From Paenibacillus hamazuiensis (GTDB taxonomy: Bacteria; Bacillota; Bacilli; Paenibacillales; NBRC-103111): a DNA stretch of 64,000 nucleotides. The stretch is from NCBI RefSeq assembly GCF_023276405.1, contig NZ_JALRMO010000001.1:4650001-4714000 (forward strand), read 5' to 3'. This document shows, one piece after another, positions 43,203 to 52,094 of this stretch. Under the pieces are notes generated by a model. That model was given only the letters and a program-made list of their open reading frames with translations, did not search any database and was not told where the DNA came from. Every line of letters starts with the position of its first letter. Position 1 is the first letter of the stretch. The translations under genes were made by a program, and so were the position numbers.

Positions 43203-43973
43203 ATGATCATCATTATAATTTTGTTTATCGCTGCCGTCATCTATTTCGCTTTGATCTTTCCGACCCAATGGCTTAAGGTGGAACGCGTCCGCTATTCTTG
43301 CGGGCTTGGGGTCCGGATTTTGCAAATCAGCGACCTTCATGTCGAGAAGCTCCGCATCAGTTCGGAAAGATTGACCCGCTTGATTCAAAAAGAAGCTCCC
43401 GATTACATTTTTCTCACGGGGGACTTCACGGAAAAACCCCGGTATTTATTAAAGGTGCAGCGATATGCCCAAGCGATCGCCAAGCCGGGTATTCCGGTTT
43501 TTGCCGTATTGGGGAATCACGATCATCGATTGAAGTCCACTGCATTTAAGCAGCTGATCCGGGTTCTCGAAAACGCGGGCATCAAAGTCCTTATCAATCA
43601 GTCCACATCCGTCGGTAACCTTCAAATTGTTGGCATCGATGATTTTTGCAGCAGGCATAGCAAAGTTTACAACGCATTTAAGAGAGTGGATCCAAGCAAA
43701 CCGACCCTTGTGCTGACACACGACCCCAATCTTGTACTTTATATTGATCGCAAGTATACCTACTTGATGGCAGGCCATTTCCACGGTAAACAGTTCAACA
43801 TACCGTTTTTGTTCAAATTCAAAAAGAAAGGCAAACTGGCTGCTGCCGGTATTTATAAGGGATTACACGCAGGACCCTATGGCCATTTCTACATTTCCAA
43901 AGGAATCGGTCAGGCCGGAATCAACGCCCGTTTCCTTATTCGGAGCGAAGTTACCCTGCACGATCTCGGTTGA
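43203..43973 (+). CDS. Membrane-anchored metallophosphoesterase (YkuE-like)
   Basis: A 256-aa protein. The ATG at 43203 has AAAGGA 8 nt upstream; the frame is open from 43119 but the extra part has no supporting site. A membrane anchor covers residues 1-22. Calcineurin-type metal-binding motifs occur in order: SDLHVE, GDFTE, LGNHDHR, THDPN and GHFHGKQ. These coordinate two metal ions for phosphoester hydrolysis. Relatives act on cell-envelope lipids or nucleotides. It is followed by a rho-independent terminator. Confidence 0.88.
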   Translation: MIIIIILFIAAVIYFALIFPTQWLKVERVRYSCGLGVRILQISDLHVEKLRISSERLTRLIQKEAPDYIFLTGDFTEKPRYLLKVQRYAQAIAKPGIPVFAVLGNHDHRLKSTAFKQLIRVLENAGIKVLINQSTSVGNLQIVGIDDFCSRHSKVYNAFKRVDPSKPTLVLTHDPNLVLYIDRKYTYLMAGHFHGKQFNIPFLFKFKKKGKLAAAGIYKGLHAGPYGHFYISKGIGQAGINARFLIRSEVTLHDLG

Positions 43974-44040
43974 TCTATGGAAGCGGATTGCCGCTGCTCC
44001 AAATTTTTAGCGACGAGCTTGCATGCTTAGATGAACAAAA

Positions 44041-44108
44041 TCACCCTTCGGGTGACCTTTAAAGAGATCTAGCCGACGGCTATCCTAGCCCTCGGCCTTT
44101 TCTTCTTT
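44041..44108 (+). terminator. Terminator(s) after the metallophosphoesterase gene
   Basis: A small TCACC/GGTGA hairpin with a TTCG-type loop lies at 44041-44055. A second stem GCCGA/TCGGC (44072-44096), with an inner GGCTATCCTAGCC, is followed by CTTTTCTTCTTT. Confidence 0.7.
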
Positions 44109-44162
44109 CATTTTACGAGTAGGTCCATTACACTGGGGCGAGCTGCGACCTTTTAGGCATGC

Positions 44163-44511
44163 GGGAATACCTCGAAATTTGCAGCCTTAAAGAGAGATAT
44201 CGAAGCAGCAATGGATACCAACGACCTTACGGCTGAATATGCACTTGCATCTAAATCGGCTGCCGACCAAGCGAATACGGATCAAACAAAATATATGAAA
44301 GATCACGGATATACGCAAGTTGTTGATAATATCGTTGATGCATTCCGGCATTTCATTTCTCTTGGATTATGCAACTAAATTAGAAGATGATTGCTTAAAC
44401 TCTGACTCAACCTTCTTCGACACCTTTGGTCCCTCAAGTTATATGGATTTCAACAACAATGACGCAGGACGAGCTTGGGAAGGAAAAGGTTTGAACTATC
44501 GTATCCGTTAA
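44163..44511 (+). pseudogene. Decayed gene resembling DUF6973-type proteins
   Basis: One frame reads GNTSKFAALKRDIEAAMD...YMKDHGYTQVVDNIVDAFRHF and then runs out after 44370. The +1/+2 frame continues with LLDYATKLEDDC...SYMDFNNNDAGRAW to a stop at 44511. DAFRHxxWNxL and MDxxNNxxGR are the two conserved blocks of DUF6973-like domains, so a frameshift (near 44350-44370) and an N-terminal loss are the simplest reading. No ribosome site is present. The family assignment is from memory of motifs. Confidence 0.5.
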
Positions 44512-44512
44512 T

Positions 44513-44932
44513 TCAAATCGTTCCTGAATCAAATACAAATGCAGGACCATTCCATTTTTCATCCTGTAGAATCTGTTCTTGAAAAATTTTGTTTTCTTTA
44601 TATTGGGAAATTACTTATTTCCAGAACGTATATGCAGACTTGTTGGCAAGTGTTTGTCTTATCTCCCAGGTACCTGTGAACATCTCAAACAGTGAATAAG
44701 CCACATGTCTACCTACCCCTTTACGCCTGTATTTCCTCATAATAAAGAAATCACTTATTACATTTGTTTTTTGAGATGTACTTAGTTTCATAAGTTCTTT
44801 TGGTACATCCAGCATAATTAAAGCAAAGCCTGCAATCTCTCCATCAACCTTTACTATAAACGGACGACGGTACTCGTCTGTCCACTGATGGTCGAAGTAT
44901 TTATATAAATACAGCCCGTGCCCGCTTTCTTA
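44513..44932 (-). pseudogene. GNAT acetyltransferase remnant with an in-frame stop
   Basis: The minus strand reads ESGHGLYLYKYFDHQW, then FIVKVDGEIAGFALIMLDVP and FFIMRKYRRKGVGRHVAY (acetyl-CoA loop RKGVGR), then ANKSAYTFWK and a TAA at 44615. After that stop the same frame continues with VISQYKENKIFQEQ up to a TGA at 44513, as a normal GNAT would. A TAA also precedes ESGHGLY at about 44932 and the first part of the fold is absent. The gene is therefore truncated at the front and interrupted by a nonsense codon. Confidence 0.72.
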
Positions 44933-44934
44933 AT

Positions 44935-44965
44935 GAAGCTGCCGGCATCGTTCTGCGGCAGCTTC
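44935..44965. repeat. Perfect inverted repeat next to the GNAT remnant
   Basis: GAAGCTGCCG at 44935-44944 pairs with CGGCAGCTTC at 44956-44965. No U-run follows on either strand. It lies exactly at the broken edge of the acetyltransferase, downstream of a small minus-strand gene, so it may be a terminator remnant or a deletion junction. Confidence 0.55.
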
Positions 44966-44993
44966 AGTGTGTAAGTTTTATCTTCGTGACTGA

Positions 44994-45206
44994 TTAATCT
45001 CCTTTTGCAATATCCTTGTTGTCTAGAGCTCCCATTTCACGATACTTCTTATGGATCTCCAATCTCTTTCTCTTTCTTATAGTATTAAATGAAATGACAA
45101 CAAAAATAAATAAGGCGATAATCACAAAATAATACCAATACTCCATTATAAAAAATAGAGTCTGAGCTATTTGCCACACGCTTTTCACCACCATTATTTC
45201 AGCCAC
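44994..45206 (-). CDS. Small single-span membrane protein, unknown function
   Basis: About 70 aa, starting with GTG at 45206 (an ATG at 45194 is also possible; no strong ribosome site for either). One membrane helix, MEYWYYFVIIALFIFVVISF (about residues 21-40), is followed by a basic cytoplasmic tail RKRKRLEIHKKYREMG. The DNA is more AT-rich than the large genes around, like the rest of 43-45.7 kb. No family is recognised. Confidence 0.5.
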   Translation of the reverse strand: MAEIMVVKSVWQIAQTLFFIMEYWYYFVIIALFIFVVISFNTIRKRKRLEIHKKYREMGALDNKDIAKGD

Positions 45207-45267
45207 TTCATGCGGCCATACAAACGTACCCGTTAATCCTTTGGATAAAAAAAACTTTAAATCTCGG

Positions 45268-45483
45268 CTATTTCTTCATCAATGCCTTACTACGGCGGCG
45301 AATAAACTTTCTAGTTAAATAAATAGATATGCCAATACTGAGTACCAAAATTATTTGATTTGATAACTGATTTGATTTCATATTCGCATCAAATACAGCT
45401 CTTATCAATGCATTACTAACAATAAGAATAACTAGAAATACACAAACTGAATAGAGAAATTGTACTATTGAACCTACTTTCAT
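45268..45483 (-). CDS. Small two-span membrane protein, unknown function
   Basis: A 71-aa protein starting at ATG 45483 with AGGGGTG 9 nt upstream. Two hydrophobic segments (about residues 6-28 and 42-58) are followed by RKFIRRRSK. It lies 61 nt before the other small membrane protein on the same strand, so they may be co-transcribed. No family is recognised. Confidence 0.55.
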   Translation of the reverse strand: MKVGSIVQFLYSVCVFLVILIVSNALIRAVFDANMKSNQLSNQIILVLSIGISIYLTRKFIRRRSKALMKK

Positions 45484-45543
45484 ATAAAAAGCACCCCTTT
45501 TTTTGATTTGGAATTGTTTATATATTCGCTTAAAGCGTCCCAA

Positions 45544-45780
45544 ACCCTTTTTAGCTTAATCAACCAAGGAACAGATGCCACCGGCGAGCTGTTCCTTGGT
45601 TCGTTGAGCTATCGACCCGTTAATGCCAGCGACGAGTCTAATGCTTTATTTTCCCAGTAGCATAATTACCTCCATTTCAGCTCTAATTTTATCCACAAAA
45701 AAAGACCCGCTATAATTTCCTATACAAGCACAAAGCCGGCGTCCGCATAAACTGCGAACGCCGGCTTCTCTAATCGGACC
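45544..45780. terminator. Intergenic region with two hairpins (45562-45601; 45733-45767)
   Basis: AACCAAGGAACAG (45562-45574) pairs perfectly with CTGTTCCTTGGTT (45589-45601); no gene on either side explains it, so it may belong to a lost gene. AAGCCGGCGT (45733-45742) pairs with ACGCCGGCTT (45758-45767), and lies just past the stop of the OmpL47-repeat gene, so it is the probable terminator of the pectin operon on the minus strand, with only a weak U-tract. Confidence 0.65.
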
Positions 45781-46998
45781 TCACTTCGGTTTCCCCGATT
45801 GATCGTGGGGAACGACGACCGTTGCCGAAGCATCGGCTTTGTTCCCGGCCTTGTCGGTGGCGGTATACGTGATCGTATAAATCCGTCCCGAGCCGCGGCC
45901 TTCCCTTTCCGCACGGAGGCTGAACGAAGTGTCGAACGTGCCGATCCGCGCGTTCTGAATATCGTCCGCACCGCCCGGCTCGCTGCTCGTGATCGACTTC
46001 AGCACGACCGAGTCGATCTGCGAAGTGTCATCCGCCGCGTAAACGGAGGCCGTTACGGTAACCATTTTTTTGTTGGCCGGCCAGAGCGTCGTTTTGTCCA
46101 GAACGACGCGAACCGTCGGCGGTACCTTGTCGATGTTCATCGTGACCGATTTGGCGGTCTCTTCGTTGCCGGCCTGATCGACGCTTTTGTACTCGACCGA
46201 GTGGGTGCCGTACACGGACAGCGTAACCGGCTGCGTATAAGACGACCACAAGCCGCCGTCGACCCGGTAAACCGTTGCGGCAACCGACACATTATCCGTT
46301 GCCGTGAGCGTCAAGGTCGGATTCGAAACGTACCAGCCGTTTTTGCCGTCGACCGGGCTCGCCGCCGCCGTCGTAACCGGCGCCGTCCGGTCCAGACGGA
46401 TGGTCGTCGACTGCACATCTCCCCGCACTCCACTGTCGTCCACGCTGCGGTACTCGACCACATTCGTGCCTTCCGCGGCCACGGTAAAAGCATCGGCATA
46501 CGCCGTCCATTCGCCCTGGTTGATTCGGTATTCAACGGCGGCGGCATCCGCCGAACCGTTCTGCTCCTCGATAGCGACCCGGACCGGCTGACGGTACCAG
46601 CCGTTTTGGCCGTCCGGCGCTTCGGGTGTCAGCTTGGCCGCAAGCCGGTGCGGCGCAGCATTCACCGGAAAAGACGTCGTTCCGATCGCTCCGGCAAACT
46701 GCCCTCCCACGCTGACGGCATAAGTTCCGGGGATCCGTTTTTTCTGCTTATAGCTGAACTGGAAATCCCCTTTGGCGTCGCTTGTCCCCATATCGAGAAA
46801 ATCGATTTGGCCTGCGGCATTGCGAACCTGGACGGTGACAAGACCGGCGGCCGCGGCGCCCGTGCTGCCGGTAATCGTTACGATGCCCGTGCTGTCGTTC
46901 AGCGAAGCGGCGACTGTCGGCTGCGCAGCCATCGCCGCAGGCACTGCCGCTGCGATAAGCAACAAACAAGACAGCATGATTATGATCGTTCTCTTCAA
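45781..46998 (-). CDS. Secreted protein with OmpL47-type beta repeats
   Basis: A 405-aa secreted protein. The TTG at 46998 has AAGGAGGAG about 5 nt upstream. Signal peptide about 1-24 (TIIIMLSCLLLIAAAVPAAMA). An Ig-like module (about 25-110) is followed by two OmpL47-type repeats (about 115-205 and 205-290; each NGWY...YRxxxGxWxxY...VEYxSVDxxG) and a final Ig-like domain (295-400). It has no catalytic motif. It is the last gene of the pectin operon, 74 nt after the lyase fusion. It may help to bind substrate or the cell wall. Confidence 0.75.
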   Translation of the reverse strand: MKRTIIIMLSCLLLIAAAVPAAMAAQPTVAASLNDSTGIVTITGSTGAAAAGLVTVQVRNAAGQIDFLDMGTSDAKGDFQFSYKQKKRIPGTYAVSVGGQFAGAIGTTSFPVNAAPHRLAAKLTPEAPDGQNGWYRQPVRVAIEEQNGSADAAAVEYRINQGEWTAYADAFTVAAEGTNVVEYRSVDDSGVRGDVQSTTIRLDRTAPVTTAAASPVDGKNGWYVSNPTLTLTATDNVSVAATVYRVDGGLWSSYTQPVTLSVYGTHSVEYKSVDQAGNEETAKSVTMNIDKVPPTVRVVLDKTTLWPANKKMVTVTASVYAADDTSQIDSVVLKSITSSEPGGADDIQNARIGTFDTSFSLRAEREGRGSGRIYTITYTATDKAGNKADASATVVVPHDQSGKPK

Positions 46999-47072
46999 GC
47001 TTTCTCCTCCTTCGAATGCGGGGCGGAAGGAAACGGCTCAAGCCGTCCTTCCGCATCCGTGCCGCATCAAGA

Positions 47073-50000
47073 TCAAGGACTCGTCACGACGTTCGATACA
47101 AGCTGTTTGCCGGCAAGGCTGTTCCATGCAAAAGCTTTCAGCTTATAACCCGCTATGTTCGCCGGCAAATTGAACAGTCCCTCGAACGCCGCCTCCGCCC
47201 CTCCGGGAACGGTTTGCTCGACCATCGCATAGCGCACCATCCGGTCCTGCCCGTCGTAAAGCGCTATAACGAGGACGCCGCTTTGCGGAACGGCGGAGTT
47301 GTTGCGGAACGAAGCCGCGGCCCGCGTATCGATATCTCCGCTTAATCCGGGGATCGCTCCCCCGTTCAGATCGCTGAGCGTCATGCCCGAGACCGTAAAC
47401 AATCCGGCGCCCCAATCTTTGTTGTAACGAATCGGGTACTTGCCCACGGTGCCGATGCCGTATTCGTCGACAGCCGAAACCTCGATTTCGTTCGGACCTT
47501 CCCGCAAAACAAGCGGAACGCTGAACGGTTCGCCAGCCTGCACCGACCCGGGGCCCCACAACGTTTCCCCGTTCAGCTTCACCGCAACCGAAGCGGCTTT
47601 ATTGACGCTGGCCGTCAAGGTGTACGCAGGCTCGGAAACGTCAGCGGGAACGGGTTCGACCGGCGTAATGATCGCAGCTTGCTTGTTATAGATGACCGTT
47701 AGCGATCTGGTATTGACCATGTCCCCGAAAACGTCGCTGTTTTGCGCGGAAATCTCGATACGATTCTCCCCTTCGGCAAGGGCGATCGTTTTTGAAAAAT
47801 CGGCACCGGCTTCCATATATTCCGGCCCTGCGGCAACCGCGCCGTTATTTTTCACCGTAACGACCGCCGCATCCGTCATGTGCCCGCTTATCGTATAAAC
47901 GGGAGCGGCCACGGTTTCGGAAGGCGGATTCGTAACGGTGAAAGCCGGTCCCCGCTTCAAGCTCACATCGGTAAACGCTGCAGCTGTTAAATAATCGAAG
48001 TTGCTTGTCGACTTGTTCGCATCGACAGCCATGCCGATGTACATTTGATCCGGCCACTGAACCTCCGCCGATCCGACCTTGCGCCAATGCTCCTTGTCTT
48101 GGCCGACGTAACCGGTAACGGCGCTGCCTTCCCTGACCAGCTTGAACCAATAAGGCGCCTGGATCAGATCACTGCCGACGGCGTCCTCCGTAAATGCGCC
48201 GCCCGGGACACTCCTGTTCAAAAATTGCGCATGCACGCCTACCTCTTCCTCCTCCGACAAAGCGATCATCGCGGCGCGCGAATCGGTTTGCAGGCTCTCG
48301 CGGGCCATCAGCCCCACTCTGACGCCGTTGTCGATCTCGGAAGCGAAAGCGACGTTCGCGATCATTTCAAAATTGCCCTGCACCGGCTGGTACACATAAT
48401 GAAAGCTGTCCTTGTTACCGGAACCGATGCTGCCGGAGCCCTTCACCTTATAGGTCGTCCCCGACAGGCTGGCCGTCCCGGGAATGCGGACCTGGCCGAT
48501 ATCTTCGGAAACCCACGGCGCCACGTTTTCCGGGCCGTTCACATGGATGATCTTGACCGACGAAAGCGTCATCGTGCCGGTGTTGTCGATCGCTTTGGCA
48601 TACACGTAATGCTGGCCCTCCGAGGCGCCGGACCACGTAAAGACATGCGGCGCGGAGGCCGTCTCGCCCAATTTGACGCTGCCGTCGTAAAACTCGACCT
48701 TCGCGACGGTGCCGTCCTTATCCGACGCTTCCGCTTCGATGGCGATATCCGTACCGGCCGCAAACATTTGGTGCATCGTTATATTCGTAATGCTTACATC
48801 CGGATTCGCCGACCCCGAAGTCGTCAAGGAGTTAATATACTTCTCCAGATTCGTATAGCCGTCCCCGTTGTAATCTCCGTTCCGGTCGGCCGGATCGTGC
48901 GGGTTCAGTCCGTGCGCGGCCTCCCAATCGTCGGGCATGCCGTCGTGATCGCTATCCTGCGGAGCGGGCTCGGAGTTCAGCACCGGCAAACCTCCGTCGC
49001 TGGCGATCGTATTGACGATTTTTCCCGTCCCGTGGATCACATCGTTTACAATCCGCGCATCGAGCGAGTCCCGCTTCGGCAAAACAGCCCCGGCTCCGGC
49101 CAGCACCTTCGCATAAGCTTCCTCCGCGCTGTCCGTGGAAACGGGCCCGCCGATCGGATCGTCCGCATCCGGAAGCGCTGCCGGCCTGGACAAACGCGTC
49201 ACGGACGAAAGTCCGTAATCGGGTTGAACGGCCGACGCCCAGTTGTCCGCGTACACGTCGGGATACCCTTCGATGACGTTCCCGTCGATGTACCATGTTC
49301 CGGCGTATTGGCTGGAAGGATTGACGAGCCGTTTTTTCACGCGGTCAAAGGTGCTCGGGCCGGGTTTATAGTAGTTGTTTATCATATTGATACCCGTCGC
49401 CTGTTCGCCGCCGTACGCCGAATTGAAGCCCCAGTTGTACACGACGTTGTTCCGGTAATCGATTTTGGTCGGCGTATTTACGGCGTCGACCTGCCTGTCG
49501 AAGCGCGGGTTGCGGCTCGCATGGTTCGCGATCAGATTGTGGTGGTATGTCACGTTCGTGCCGCCCCAAATGCCGCCGTACCCGTGCGCGCCTTTGCCGT
49601 GAATCGACTGGTTCAAACTGTCGCTGACGATGCTCCACTGCACCGTGATGTTTTTATGCTCCTTCAGCGAAAACGTCTCGTCGGTGCTCCAGCTGAACGA
49701 GCAGTGGTCGATGATGATGTTGTCGCCGGAGGCGTCCGCCGTGTCTCCGAGCAGGTTGATCCCGCCGCGGAACCGGATGTGGCGGATGATGATGTTGCTG
49801 TCGCCGCTGCCGATATTGACCCAATAGCCGCTGAGCGCGATCCCGTCGCCCGGCGCCGTCTGGCCTGCGATCGTCAGGTTTTTGCCGCCGATCGTCAGCC
49901 GCTCCTTCAGCCCGATATTGCCCGATACCCGGAAAACGATCGTCCGGTTGCCCTGGCTGACGGCGTCGCGGAACGAGCCTGGAATCGGCGCTTCATTTTT

Positions 50001-51980
50001 GCTAGGGGCGTAATCTTCGAGCGTCGTCACCTCGTAGACGTCCTGCCCGCGGCCGCCGGTCGCATACATGGCCCCGCCTTCCGCGCCCGGAAACGCCGGA
50101 ACTTTGCGCTGTGCGTTCGGATCGATTTTTACGGTGAGCGTTTGGATCGTTCCCGCACGGCCGCTCTCGTCCACGAGGCGGTATTCCACCTTGTTCGCGC
50201 CTTGCGCACTAACCTCGAACTCCGCCGCGTAGCCGGTCCAGGCCCCGCCGTTCACGCGGTATTCCGCGCGGTACGCGCCGTATTCGTTGTGGGTGATGCC
50301 CAGCGAAACGACGACGGGTTTCGTGTACGTATCGTTCACCCCGTCGGGCTGCCCCGGCGCTACCTCCGCTTTGATTAGCGGCGACGCGAGCGGGAGGATG
50401 ACCGGCTGCGACTGCGGGTCCCAGCCGCCGAATATGCGCGGCACCGTCAGCTCGCTCGCCTCGGCCGCGGTCATTTGCGTGCCGAGCACGCGCGTGGACG
50501 GGCTTGCCCCCGGTCCCATGCTGTTATACTCGGCAAACAAATATGGATTCACCTGCATCGTCGTCCAGCCTGCGGGAGCGATATGATCGTCCATCCACGT
50601 GTTGATGTAACGCACGGTCGGATAATCCTGCCACGGGCGGCCCAAATAGTGCTGGCCGGCCGTAGTGCCGTTTTTCACCAAACGTGAATTCATGAAAACA
50701 AGCCCCGCATCGGACGTGTTTTTCGTCGCAGCCGCGGTGACGTAGCCGCCGGTGCCGGTCTCCGGCGTATTGATGCTGACCGCGTCCACATGATCGAACA
50801 CGGCCGCCGTAGCCGGTCCGTAAATGTAGTCGACGCGTCCCTGGATGACGCTGTGGCGGTAATACTGCCTGCCGATCCGCGGACTCGTCAGGGCGATCCC
50901 GGCATACAGCGTATCCTGATAACCGATCATCTTCACGTTTTCAAATACGGCCTGATCGGCGTTGACCGCCGCGGCCAAAGCCTGGCCTTCGGACGGCGGC
51001 GCGTCGTTTTCGAACGTGATGTGGCTTGCCGTAAACCGGTTGCCGTTTACGGTAACCGTTGCCGTATTCAGCGGCTGGTTCGGCATTTTCGCGTTCGAGT
51101 CGTTCCAGACGATTTTCGTTTTGTCGCGTCCGGCACCGACAAAGCTGATGAGGGGCGCGGCCACGGTCACTTTTTCCCGGTAAATCCCTTCCCGGATGAA
51201 AATGACGGTGCGGGCCGCATTGCCTGCCGGGACGGAGCTCACCGCTGCCTGCACGGTCGTGAAATCGCCGTTTCCGTTCGGATCGACGACGATCACTTTC
51301 GCGGGAGCGGCCGCCAGCTCGTCCGAAGCCGGGCCTTCCCCGCTTCCATTAGTCGCGGTTACGACGTAATAATACGTCGACCCGTTTATGACGCCGGTGT
51401 CTTTGTATGACGTTGCGGAGAGAGCGCTCGCCACCGCCGTATAAGGGCCGCCGGCGGCCTCGCTTCGCTTGACCGTATAGGAAGCGGCGCCGGGCGCCGG
51501 ATCCCACGTCAGGCTGACGCTTCCGTCGTCCGCCGTAGCCGAAAAACCTGCCGGTGCCTCCGGCGCGCCGGGAACCTGAACGTACGGCACCGCCTTCGCC
51601 TGATTCGAGATCATGCTCTCGGTGCCTCCGCTCACCGCCGTTACGACGTAATAATACGCCGTGCCGTTCGCCGGCTGCGTATCGGTGAACGCCGCCGCGG
51701 CCACGTTGCCGGCGATTTGCGTATACGGTCCGCCGCTGACCTCGGAGCGCTTCACGTTGTAATAGGCGGCGCCCGGCACGGCTTCCCAAGCCAATCCGAC
51801 CTGGCCGTCGCCCGCAGCCGCCTTCAGGCCGGCCGGGCTCTCGGTGACCGGAGCCGATTGTGCCGGCGCCGACGAAGCCTCAGAAGCCGGCGCGGCCGAA
51901 GAAACGTCCGTCCAAAAGCCAATCGGAATCAGTTGGATTCCAAGTAATAAACTTATCCCTAAACGCAGGGCTTTGTTCAT
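47073..51980 (-). CDS. Pectin methylesterase-pectate lyase fusion, secreted
   Basis: A 1635-aa secreted enzyme; AGGAGG is 7 nt before the ATG at 51980. Approximate domains: signal peptide 1-28; two FN3 units 45-130 and 135-225; CE8 pectinesterase 228-520; OmpL47-like Ig 530-620; parallel-beta-helix pectate lyase (PL1-like) 625-950; calcium-binding thrombospondin-3-type segment near 1010-1045 (DSDHDGMPDDWE); Ig-like 1055-1145; a lamin-G/CBM-like region 1150-1330; further Ig-like modules to the end. CE8 motifs: GIYREKV, GYQDTLY, the nucleophile region RVDYIYG, and LGRPW. Lyase motifs: IVFRVSGNI, IIIRHIRFRGG, IIIDHCSFSWSTDE and NHASRNPRF. De-esterification of pectin before cleavage of the freed polygalacturonate makes the fusion functionally sensible. 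Part of the operon that starts at 54428. Confidence 0.9.
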   Translation of the reverse strand: MNKALRLGISLLLGIQLIPIGFWTDVSSAAPASEASSAPAQSAPVTESPAGLKAAAGDGQVGLAWEAVPGAAYYNVKRSEVSGGPYTQIAGNVAAAAFTDTQPANGTAYYYVVTAVSGGTESMISNQAKAVPYVQVPGAPEAPAGFSATADDGSVSLTWDPAPGAASYTVKRSEAAGGPYTAVASALSATSYKDTGVINGSTYYYVVTATNGSGEGPASDELAAAPAKVIVVDPNGNGDFTTVQAAVSSVPAGNAARTVIFIREGIYREKVTVAAPLISFVGAGRDKTKIVWNDSNAKMPNQPLNTATVTVNGNRFTASHITFENDAPPSEGQALAAAVNADQAVFENVKMIGYQDTLYAGIALTSPRIGRQYYRHSVIQGRVDYIYGPATAAVFDHVDAVSINTPETGTGGYVTAAATKNTSDAGLVFMNSRLVKNGTTAGQHYLGRPWQDYPTVRYINTWMDDHIAPAGWTTMQVNPYLFAEYNSMGPGASPSTRVLGTQMTAAEASELTVPRIFGGWDPQSQPVILPLASPLIKAEVAPGQPDGVNDTYTKPVVVSLGITHNEYGAYRAEYRVNGGAWTGYAAEFEVSAQGANKVEYRLVDESGRAGTIQTLTVKIDPNAQRKVPAFPGAEGGAMYATGGRGQDVYEVTTLEDYAPSKNEAPIPGSFRDAVSQGNRTIVFRVSGNIGLKERLTIGGKNLTIAGQTAPGDGIALSGYWVNIGSGDSNIIIRHIRFRGGINLLGDTADASGDNIIIDHCSFSWSTDETFSLKEHKNITVQWSIVSDSLNQSIHGKGAHGYGGIWGGTNVTYHHNLIANHASRNPRFDRQVDAVNTPTKIDYRNNVVYNWGFNSAYGGEQATGINMINNYYKPGPSTFDRVKKRLVNPSSQYAGTWYIDGNVIEGYPDVYADNWASAVQPDYGLSSVTRLSRPAALPDADDPIGGPVSTDSAEEAYAKVLAGAGAVLPKRDSLDARIVNDVIHGTGKIVNTIASDGGLPVLNSEPAPQDSDHDGMPDDWEAAHGLNPHDPADRNGDYNGDGYTNLEKYINSLTTSGSANPDVSITNITMHQMFAAGTDIAIEAEASDKDGTVAKVEFYDGSVKLGETASAPHVFTWSGASEGQHYVYAKAIDNTGTMTLSSVKIIHVNGPENVAPWVSEDIGQVRIPGTASLSGTTYKVKGSGSIGSGNKDSFHYVYQPVQGNFEMIANVAFASEIDNGVRVGLMARESLQTDSRAAMIALSEEEEVGVHAQFLNRSVPGGAFTEDAVGSDLIQAPYWFKLVREGSAVTGYVGQDKEHWRKVGSAEVQWPDQMYIGMAVDANKSTSNFDYLTAAAFTDVSLKRGPAFTVTNPPSETVAAPVYTISGHMTDAAVVTVKNNGAVAAGPEYMEAGADFSKTIALAEGENRIEISAQNSDVFGDMVNTRSLTVIYNKQAAIITPVEPVPADVSEPAYTLTASVNKAASVAVKLNGETLWGPGSVQAGEPFSVPLVLREGPNEIEVSAVDEYGIGTVGKYPIRYNKDWGAGLFTVSGMTLSDLNGGAIPGLSGDIDTRAAASFRNNSAVPQSGVLVIALYDGQDRMVRYAMVEQTVPGGAEAAFEGLFNLPANIAGYKLKAFAWNSLAGKQLVSNVVTSP

Positions 51981-52094
51981 GCAGCAGCCTCCTAAAAGCT
52001 TTCCGTCAGGAAAGCTTGCATCGTAAGCATTCGCTAAGTTTTCCGAAAAATAGCCGGCATCATAAGCAATAGGCATTAGCTAATCGGACTGTGA

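Noticed and set aside
48840-48970. Dockerin in the pectinesterase-lyase fusion
   Set aside because: The DSDHDGMPDDWE...NGDYNGDGYTN segment is the thrombospondin-3-like calcium motif common in pectate lyases, not a paired dockerin at a C-terminus.
48045-50378. Long open frame (777 codons) on the plus strand
   Set aside because: It lies opposite the pectinesterase-lyase fusion; the protein is rich in Arg/Val/His with no domain, as expected of a mirror frame.
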